From: Deinococcus sp.
GTDB lineage: Bacteria > Deinococcota > Deinococci > Deinococcales > Deinococcaceae
Assembly: GCA_028287665.1 (NCBI GenBank)
Contig: JAQBPF010000327.1
Location: 1 to 5,735 of the forward strand
Reading direction: 5' to 3'
Length of the DNA: 5,735 nucleotides
The notes below the pieces were generated by a model that worked only from the letters and a program-made list of their open reading frames with translations, was not told the DNA's origin and did no database searches. A program made the translations under genes and the position numbers. Shown here in pieces: positions 1-5,735 of this stretch (the stretch's first letter is position 1; every line of letters starts with the position of its first letter).

Positions 1-26
1 ATCGGATTCAGGTCAGGCAAATAGGC

Positions 27-33
27 AAAGGTG
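27..33 (+). promoter_or_regulatory. Ribosome binding site deciding the start of the first gene
   Basis: AAAGGTG can pair with the 16S rRNA 3' end and lies 6 nt before ATG 40. It overlaps the alternative GTG start at 31, so it favours ATG 40. Confidence 0.5.
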
Positions 34-39
34 TTTGAA

Positions 40-600
40 ATGCAACTGGAAGGCGGCTACATCTCATTTGAACTGAAGATACTTGGCTATCAATTCCCCA
101 ATAAAACCTTTGAGCCATACGACTCAGAGTGGTTGAGTATGCAAATTTCTATCCGACACTCGGAAGGCCGATGGGCGGACTGGGTAAATATTGACCCATC
201 ATTGGAGACGGTGGAAATTCAATGGCTTATTGATTGGTTACGAGAAGTAGCATCGCACAGTAGCGCATTCAAGAATTGGCGTTCCTCACGTCTTGAAAGC
301 CGAATGTTTTTCACTGAACCCAATTTAGGTTTTGAGGCTCATTCAAACGTCTATAGCGAGGATGATCACGACTTGGCCCTCCGAGTCTACTTAGCAGCCG
401 AAAATCTGCCGCCTTTCAAAGAAGACTTAAACCATGCTCTGTTCGATAAAACCGGAGAAATTTCAGAAGTCTGGATAAATTTTCCAGTCTATGCGGCTGA
501 TCTGCAAAGAGCTGCCTTATCGCTGACTGAGCAATTGGCTTCCTTTCCTACCCGAACCGACAAAAAACGTCTTCCCATATTTCCAGACCAAGGAGCTTAA
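40..600 (+). CDS. WapI-like immunity family protein (putative), AT-rich, probably acquired
   Basis: Encodes 186 aa with no signal peptide or membrane segment, so probably cytosolic. From memory, the pattern fits the WapI-type immunity family: an N-terminal strand with ILGYQFP (residues 14-20), DSEWL (28-32), DPSLET followed by a Trp-rich helix (52-67), FTEPNLGFE (91-99), then an LRVYL strand before a PP-containing loop. Members of such families bind and neutralise a cognate polymorphic toxin; that role is inferred here, and no toxin lies inside the window. I chose ATG 40 over in-frame GTG 31 because AAAGGTG (27-33) sits 6 nt upstream of it, while GTG 31 lies inside that site. Base composition is clearly more AT-rich than the downstream genes and codon use is mixed, which suggests horizontal transfer. 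The stop codon overlaps the ATG of the GH20 gene by one base. The family call is moderate; the coding call is strong. Confidence 0.72.
   Translation: MQLEGGYISFELKILGYQFPNKTFEPYDSEWLSMQISIRHSEGRWADWVNIDPSLETVEIQWLIDWLREVASHSSAFKNWRSSRLESRMFFTEPNLGFEAHSNVYSEDDHDLALRVYLAAENLPPFKEDLNHALFDKTGEISEVWINFPVYAADLQRAALSLTEQLASFPTRTDKKRLPIFPDQGA
590..595 (+). promoter_or_regulatory. Ribosome binding site of the GH20 gene, inside the upstream gene
   Basis: AAGGAG is followed by 4 nt and then ATG 600. The site lies within the last codons of the preceding gene, whose TAA overlaps the ATG (TAATG). This arrangement favours translational coupling. The spacing is slightly short, and the in-frame ATGs at 615 and 618 have no comparable site. 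Confidence 0.6.
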
Positions 601-2642
601 TGACTCTTTCCAAAATGATGTTAAAAACCGCGCTTCTCTCCACGGCGCTCCTGACAGGTGTCAGCCTAGCCGCCCCACTCCAACTCTCCCCCGTTCCTGA
701 TGCCCGCGCACTTGCGCCGCTGGGAACGCTGGTGCCTGCGCCCAGACAGGCCAGTTTTCCTGCAGGCATTTTGCCGCTGGCTGGCTTAGGCGTGCGCGTG
801 GTGGGCACGGCCCCCGAACTGGGCTGGGCGGTGCGTGACCTGCGGGCCGAGTGGAAAACGCGGCTGAGTGCAGAGTTGCCAGATTCGGGCAAGGTGCTAA
901 TCACGGTGGGTACGGTGGCCGACGCGGGCCTAGCCGCCAAAGTGAAGGCCGCTGGGCTGACGGCAACAGGAGCTGAAGGCTACGCGCTCTGGGTAGAGGC
1001 GGGCGGCGCGTATGTGGTCGGTGCAGACGCACGCGGGGCGTATGCCGGGGCGCAGACGCTACGGCAATTGCTGACCACCACTGGCCTGAAATTTGCCCGC
1101 ATCAGCGATTCGCCCGCACTTTCGCAGCGCATCGCCATGATCTACCTGGATCAGTACAGCGCCGCCGTAAACGACAAACTGATTCCCATGCTGGCGGCCC
1201 TGAAATACAACAACCTGCTGATCATGAGCAATTACGTGCAGTGGGACACGGCCAAAGCGGGCGGCTGGGCGCATCCCGGCGGGGCCAGCAAGGCAGAGGC
1301 GGCGCGGGTGGCGGCCCTGGCCCGCTCCTACGGCCTGGAGCCGATTCCGCTGATAGAAACGCTGGGGCATGTGGAGTGGATGTATTACAGCGGCAAAAAT
1401 CTGGACCTGCGCCAGGACCCCGACAGCCAGAATCCTTTCTCCTACGACACACTGAATCCAGCGACCTATTCGCGGGTCGTCCTGCCGATTCTGAAAGAAG
1501 CCGTGGACGTGTTTAAGCCCAGAGTCATTCATATCGGGCACGACGAGATCAGGAACCGAGACCGCTTTCCAGCCCGTGCAAACGGCAAGGCCCTGGGCTT
1601 CGAGAAACTGTTCGTAGACGATGTAGTGAAGTTACACGGTTTTCTGAAACAGCAGGGCGTGGGCACGATGATCTGGCACGACACCGCCTTTGCCGACGCG
1701 GTGATCAGCACGCTGCCCGCACAGTTGCCCAAAGACCTGCAGGTGGCGTACTGGAATTACGCTCCTGGCAACAGCTTCGGCCTGTTGGGGCGCATCAAGG
1801 CGCTGGGGTTTCCGGTGCTGGGTGCATCGTGGGATGAGGTCGGGAACGCCGAGGGCTATGCCAAAGTCGCCGCGCAGGTGGGCGCATCCGGCATGATCCA
1901 GACGCGCTGGACGGGGTATTTTGGCAACCCCAGCATCTGGGACGGAGCCGCCGAGCAGGGCGTCGCCTTTGTGCGGGCCGCCAATTCGTTCTGGAATCCA
2001 GCAGCGGGCAGCGTGCTCAATGCCGAGGGAATCTACCGCACCACCTATCAGCCGGACGCGTACCGGGCCACTGCTGGCACGCTGGTGAATCTGGCCCCAC
2101 TGGTCACGCGCTCACTGACCGACAACGATGAAAAGGGCTGGATTCTTAAAGGGGCCGACATTGACCTGCGGAACCTCAAAACGGGGATCAACCGCTTTGG
2201 CGCATACAAATTCAACGTGACTGGCGCGGTGATGCTGAAGGGCTCACGGCCTGCCGCCAGAGACCTGCCCGAACGGGTGACGGTGGAACTGGGACGCAAG
2301 GCCACCTCCATCGCCTTTCTGCATACCGCAGGTTGGCCTGCCGCCACTGCCCGAGAAGTCATCGGGCGTTACGAGGTGCGCTACGCCGATGGCAGCATGG
2401 TCAATCAGCCGCTGGAATACGGGCGGCATATCCACGCCTGGACAGATACGCTGACCACTTCCATGATTCCGGCCCCAGCCTGGACAGGCAAAACCAGAGA
2501 CGGACTGGAGGTGGCCGTGCCTGTGCTGGACTGGGTGAACCCCAGACCCGACAAGGTCATTTCCTCGGTCACGCTGGTCAGTGAAGGCAAAAACGCCAAT
2601 CTGACGCTGATCGGGCTGACATTGATCGGTGAAGGGAAATAA
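600..2642 (+). CDS. Secreted glycoside hydrolase family 20-like protein (putative beta-N-acetylhexosaminidase)
   Basis: A 680-aa exported protein. Residues 1-24 form a signal peptide: Lys5 and Lys9, a hydrophobic core, and a probable cut after Ser-Leu-Ala24. Residues about 35-165 fit the GH20 N-terminal alpha/beta domain, including GYALWVEAGGAYVVGADARG (127-146) followed by a TLRQLL motif. The catalytic barrel runs from about 175 to 460. IHIGHDE carries the expected Asp-Glu pair (D315, E316), where Glu is normally the acid/base and Asp positions the substrate N-acetyl group. Trp-rich loops (YWNYAP, SWDE, TRWTGYFGNPS) fit a sugar-binding pocket. Residues about 480-680 form a beta-rich C-terminal region that may be an accessory carbohydrate-binding domain. 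Known GH20 enzymes release terminal GlcNAc or GalNAc from chitin fragments, peptidoglycan or glycans; the substrate here is unknown. The usual GGDE is GHDE, so activity may differ from classical hexosaminidases. The Nudix gene follows 17 nt downstream. Confidence 0.85.
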   Translation: MTLSKMMLKTALLSTALLTGVSLAAPLQLSPVPDARALAPLGTLVPAPRQASFPAGILPLAGLGVRVVGTAPELGWAVRDLRAEWKTRLSAELPDSGKVLITVGTVADAGLAAKVKAAGLTATGAEGYALWVEAGGAYVVGADARGAYAGAQTLRQLLTTTGLKFARISDSPALSQRIAMIYLDQYSAAVNDKLIPMLAALKYNNLLIMSNYVQWDTAKAGGWAHPGGASKAEAARVAALARSYGLEPIPLIETLGHVEWMYYSGKNLDLRQDPDSQNPFSYDTLNPATYSRVVLPILKEAVDVFKPRVIHIGHDEIRNRDRFPARANGKALGFEKLFVDDVVKLHGFLKQQGVGTMIWHDTAFADAVISTLPAQLPKDLQVAYWNYAPGNSFGLLGRIKALGFPVLGASWDEVGNAEGYAKVAAQVGASGMIQTRWTGYFGNPSIWDGAAEQGVAFVRAANSFWNPAAGSVLNAEGIYRTTYQPDAYRATAGTLVNLAPLVTRSLTDNDEKGWILKGADIDLRNLKTGINRFGAYKFNVTGAVMLKGSRPAARDLPERVTVELGRKATSIAFLHTAGWPAATAREVIGRYEVRYADGSMVNQPLEYGRHIHAWTDTLTTSMIPAPAWTGKTRDGLEVAVPVLDWVNPRPDKVISSVTLVSEGKNANLTLIGLTLIGEGK

Positions 2643-2659
2643 GTCTGACCCTCAACCTG

Positions 2660-3460
2660 ATGGCCGACTATCAGTGTTTTCCGCTGTGGGAGCAGAGCGG
2701 AGACAATCTAGACCCGGTGACTTTGGGCCTGCCACCCGCACTGACAAAGCGGCTGGAAGCGTGGGCCGACGCCTTCGATTCCACGCTGAATATGAATGAC
2801 CCCATGTCGCCGTTACCGATGCGGGCAGACTTTTTGGGAGCGGGCGAGAATGAAGACGCTGGATTCGAGCGCGAAGGCCATACGCTGTGGTGGGCGTTGC
2901 GGGCGGCCCTGCCGGGGCAACAAGTGAGCTATTTCAGTACGCTGCTGAGGCGAGTGATCGAGCCTGGCGACGACGAACTCCTTGATCTGCTGGACGATGC
3001 TGGAGAGATCACGGGTGTGCTGTGGCGCTCGGTGTCAGACGGCGTGAAGGGCGTGCGGGGCATCAACGCCTTTTTCCGGAATAGGGCGGGGCAACTGCTG
3101 TTTCCGCGCCGTGCCGCGCACAAGCCCCGCTGGCCGGGGGCGCTGGATTTCAGCGTGGGCGGCTACACACTGGCGGGCGAATCGCTTGACGACTCATTTG
3201 TGCGGGAAGCCCGTGAGGAACTGAATGTGGATGTAGAGGCGTTGGGGTGGCGGATACTGGCCGACCTATCGCCGTTTGAGAGCGGCGTCAGCTGCTTCAT
3301 GCGAATTTACGAGGTGGACATGGACGACTTGCCCCACCTGAATCCAGACGACTTTGGCAGGGCAGAATGGCTGACGCCGGAGCAGGTGCGGGCAGCGCAG
3401 GGCGAGCTTCTTAAGCCTGATCTTCTGAAGGTTATAGACCTTGTGTATGCAAGGCAGTAA
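2660..3460 (+). CDS. Two-module Nudix hydrolase (N-terminal unknown module plus IDI-like Nudix domain)
   Basis: A 266-aa cytosolic protein. The Nudix box is at residues 168-190: G168, E174, then R182-E183-A184-R185-E186-E187 and V190. It matches GX5EX7REUXEEXGU except that Asn189 replaces the usual Gly and Ala184 sits at a hydrophobic position. The Glu residues that bind the metal are intact, so hydrolysis of a nucleoside- or other diphosphate is plausible; the substrate cannot be read from sequence. A leader of the type DELLDLLDDAGEITGVLWR (106-123) is typical of the IDI-like Nudix subgroup. Residues 1-92 look like a separate module: DYQCFPLW (3-10), LGLP...LEAWADAFD (22-40), then FEREGHTLWWALRAALPG (69-86). 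I recall similar short stand-alone proteins in actinobacteria and deinococci, of unknown function. ATG 2660 has no clear ribosome binding site, but the conserved-looking N-terminus supports it, and an in-frame stop at 2630-2632 limits extension. Confidence 0.85.
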   Translation: MADYQCFPLWEQSGDNLDPVTLGLPPALTKRLEAWADAFDSTLNMNDPMSPLPMRADFLGAGENEDAGFEREGHTLWWALRAALPGQQVSYFSTLLRRVIEPGDDELLDLLDDAGEITGVLWRSVSDGVKGVRGINAFFRNRAGQLLFPRRAAHKPRWPGALDFSVGGYTLAGESLDDSFVREAREELNVDVEALGWRILADLSPFESGVSCFMRIYEVDMDDLPHLNPDDFGRAEWLTPEQVRAAQGELLKPDLLKVIDLVYARQ

Positions 3461-3484
3461 CAGGCTTTAGCCATACATTTGTAA

Positions 3485-4591
<1,107 letters not shown>

Positions 4592-4593
4592 CA

Positions 4594-4615
4594 GCAGGTG
4601 TGCGGTGCAGCCTGC
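4594..4615 (+). terminator. Possible hairpin after argC (weak terminator candidate)
   Basis: GCAGG (4594-4598) pairs with CCTGC (4611-4615). An inner TGC/GCA stem closes a GGT loop with one bulged base and one T-G pair. The hairpin starts 3 nt after the argC stop. It is followed by AAAAA rather than a T-tract, so it is not a classical intrinsic terminator on the plus strand. On the minus strand the T-tract would precede the hairpin. It lies in the 86-nt gap between two converging genes, where a terminator is expected. Confidence 0.25.
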
Positions 4616-4677
4616 AAAAAGACTGAATTCCGTAGAGCTCGGGCAAATCCTGGGGTGCCTCTCCCACTTCCTCCCGG

Positions 4678-5145
4678 CTATCCTGGCCCCGGCGCACGCA
4701 CGATACTCAGCATGTAGCGGCCCAGCGCGTGAATGGCGGCGTAGAAGCTCTCGAACTCAATGGGTTTCACCACATAGCTGGCGGCGTGCGCCTGATAAGA
4801 CCGCAAAATGTCTTCATCGGCGGCGCTGGTGGTCAGCATGATGATGGGAATCGTCATCAGCTCAGGATCGTGTTTGATGGCCGACAGAACCTCCAGGCCG
4901 TTCATGCGCGGCATATTGATGTCCAGCAAAATAACGTCTGGGCGCGGCATCAGGCTGTAGGAGCCCTGACGGCGCAGAAATTCCAGAGCTTCGACACCGT
5001 CCCGCGTGACGTGCAGGTTGTTGGTGACTCCTGCCTCGGCAAAGGCTTCCTGGGTCAGGATGATGTCGGGTTCACTGTCTTCGACCAGCAGAATTTCGAT
5101 GGGTGTGCTAGACGAGAGGAGGTGGGGATCGGGCTGAGGGGTCAT
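4678..5145 (-). CDS. Single-domain response regulator, Rcp1/CheY-like
   Basis: Encodes 155 aa consisting only of a receiver domain, with no DNA-binding or enzyme output domain. Such proteins pass phosphate between kinases or bind a partner; the closest type I recognise is the Rcp1 group paired with phytochrome-like histidine kinases. The acidic pocket is E22-D23, the phosphoacceptor is D75 in LLDINMPRMNG (73-83), the switch Thr is T105 in MLTTS, and the conserved Lys is K127 in VVKP. The segment DILRSYQAHAASYVVKP matches the Rcp1 pattern, although the usual LGAN before the last strand is replaced by AHAA. I chose the start at 5145 over the longer reading frame from 5190 because AGGAG (minus strand, 5153-5157) lies 7 nt before this ATG and the longer version adds only 15 low-complexity residues. 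No histidine kinase is in the window, so its partner is unknown. Confidence 0.93.
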   Translation of the reverse strand: MTPQPDPHLLSSSTPIEILLVEDSEPDIILTQEAFAEAGVTNNLHVTRDGVEALEFLRRQGSYSLMPRPDVILLDINMPRMNGLEVLSAIKHDPELMTIPIIMLTTSAADEDILRSYQAHAASYVVKPIEFESFYAAIHALGRYMLSIVRAPGPG

Positions 5146-5152
5146 GGGGCTT

Positions 5153-5157
5153 CTCCT
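5153..5157 (-). promoter_or_regulatory. Ribosome binding site deciding the response regulator start
   Basis: AGGAG on the minus strand is 7 nt upstream of the ATG at 5145-5143, close to ideal spacing. It supports this start over the ATG at 5190. Confidence 0.75.
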
Positions 5158-5259
5158 GCCTGCAGGGGTCAGACGTGATGACCGGAGCAATTTCTCTTAC
5201 AGTCTGGCAAAGGGTTCTGCGTTCAGCGTGACCTGGGCTTTACCGTCCAGAAAGCTGGC

Positions 5260-5298
5260 CTTGACAGACTCTTATAGCCGCGCTTGTCTGACGCTTAT
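5260..5298. repeat. Imperfect 16-nt tandem direct repeat in the divergent intergenic region
   Basis: CTTGACAGACTCTTAT (5260-5275) and CTTGTCTGACGCTTAT (5283-5298) match at 13 of 16 positions, with a 23-bp period, about two helical turns. They lie between the diverging response regulator and dinB genes, 36 to 74 nt before the DinB start. The first copy contains an exact TTGACA. The GTCTGAC of the second copy has an inverted partner GTCAGAC at 5168-5174. This could be a pair of regulator binding sites; no known factor can be named. Confidence 0.45.
5261..5266 (+). promoter_or_regulatory. Candidate -35 element for the DinB-family gene
   Basis: TTGACA is a perfect sigma-70 type -35 hexamer 67 nt before the ATG. 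At 16-19 nt spacing the downstream hexamers (for example TTGTCT at 5284-5289) are poor matches to TATAAT, so the promoter is uncertain. On the minus strand TATAAG (5276-5271) resembles a -10 for the response regulator, but it lacks a -35. Confidence 0.25.
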
Positions 5299-5333
5299 GC
5301 AGGCCGACAACACGGAGGCGCTAGCCTGAGCCC

Positions 5334-5735
5334 ATGAATCTGTTGCAAGCCTCGTTGGAGGGCAGCGCCGCCTTCCGGGAACCGGACTACATTCTGGAAA
5401 ACCTGAACTATGAGGGAGCGGCAAAGCCCGTGCTGGGGCTGCCCTACACCATTGCCGATGTGCTGTATCACCTCAGTGTCACCCTGCGGGCCAGCCTGGA
5501 CCTGGCCTCAGGGCGGGCCTCCCAGTGGCCAGAAGGGCTGGAAGTCTGGCCCGATACGCCGCCCACTCCCGAAGAATTTGCAGGCATCCGGTTAGAGATC
5601 GGGTTGGCCCTGGCCGAAGCCGTCATGCTGGCCGAGGACCCCTCCGAGCGGGCGCGGGACATCCTGACCGATCTGGCTGTTCACAGCGCCTACCACTGGG
5701 GACAGGTGGCCCTGATGCGGCGATCGCACGGCGAC
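5334..5735 (+). CDS. DinB-family / DUF664-type protein (3' end outside window)
   Basis: The frame is open from ATG 5334 to the last base, giving 134 residues. The C-terminus is missing but probably only slightly, since GQVALMRR usually lies near the end of the family. The DinB superfamily is a four-helix bundle with a divalent metal held by three histidines. Here they are H46 in LYHLSVTLR, H117 and H121 in HSAYHWGQ (117-124). Members include thiol-dependent transferases, and many in Deinococcus are damage- or stress-linked with no known reaction; no substrate can be assigned. An in-frame stop at 5322-5324 prevents upstream extension. GGAGG at 5314-5318 is 15 nt from the ATG, too far for good initiation, so the start may be weakly translated or the mRNA may be leaderless. 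It is divergent from the response regulator across 188 nt containing a tandem repeat. Confidence 0.88.
   Translation, partial: MNLLQASLEGSAAFREPDYILENLNYEGAAKPVLGLPYTIADVLYHLSVTLRASLDLASGRASQWPEGLEVWPDTPPTPEEFAGIRLEIGLALAEAVMLAEDPSERARDILTDLAVHSAYHWGQVALMRRSHGD

Noticed and set aside
1059..1541. 160-codon open frame on the minus strand within the GH20 gene
   Set aside because: Antisense shadow of the catalytic barrel region; the sense frame carries the conserved motifs.
3439..3477. Possible hairpins at the Nudix end (CCTTG/CAAGG and TGTATG/CATACA)
   Set aside because: Stems are only 5-6 bp, they overlap each other, part lies in coding sequence, and no T-tract follows; not supportable as a terminator.
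4729..5178. 149-codon plus-strand frame over the response regulator
   Set aside because: The minus strand encodes a complete receiver domain with all key residues, so this is its shadow.
5146..5190. Upstream extension of the response regulator to the ATG at 5190
   Set aside because: The 15 extra residues are not receiver-like, and the AGGAG at 5153-5157 fits the ATG at 5145 precisely.

Overview
The window looks like chromosomal DNA from a Deinococcus-type bacterium. The DNA is GC-rich, and it carries a Nudix hydrolase and a DinB-superfamily protein (two families known to be expanded in Deinococcus). It also has a phytochrome-type single-domain response regulator and a typical ArgC. The genus is an inference from gene content and composition; no marker gene proves it.

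Layout: (1) Bases 1-600 hold an AT-richer gene (about 45% GC in the lines I counted, against roughly 60% or more downstream) for a 186-aa protein resembling WapI-type immunity proteins. The end of a possible upstream partner is cut off by the window edge. (2) Bases 600-2642 encode a secreted family-20 glycoside hydrolase-like protein whose start codon overlaps the preceding stop by one base. (3) Bases 2660-3460 encode a two-part protein, an N-terminal module of about 90 residues joined to an IDI-like Nudix domain. (4) Bases 3530-4591 encode ArgC of arginine biosynthesis. (5) On the opposite strand, converging on argC, is a single-domain Rcp1/CheY-like response regulator (4678-5145). (6) After a divergent intergenic region carrying an imperfect 16-nt tandem repeat, a DinB-family protein starts at 5334 and runs off the right edge.

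The first four genes share a strand with gaps of -1, 17 and 69 nt, so they could be co-transcribed, but their functions do not form one pathway. I read the region as housekeeping and accessory Deinococcus genes with one probably acquired immunity-like gene abutting the GH20 gene. I see no rRNA, tRNA, CRISPR array or insertion sequence. No clearly new multi-gene system is evident. The most distinctive points are the immunity-like gene joined to the GH20 start, the module-Nudix fusion, the GHDE variant of the GH20 active-site motif, and the tandem repeat between the response regulator and dinB.
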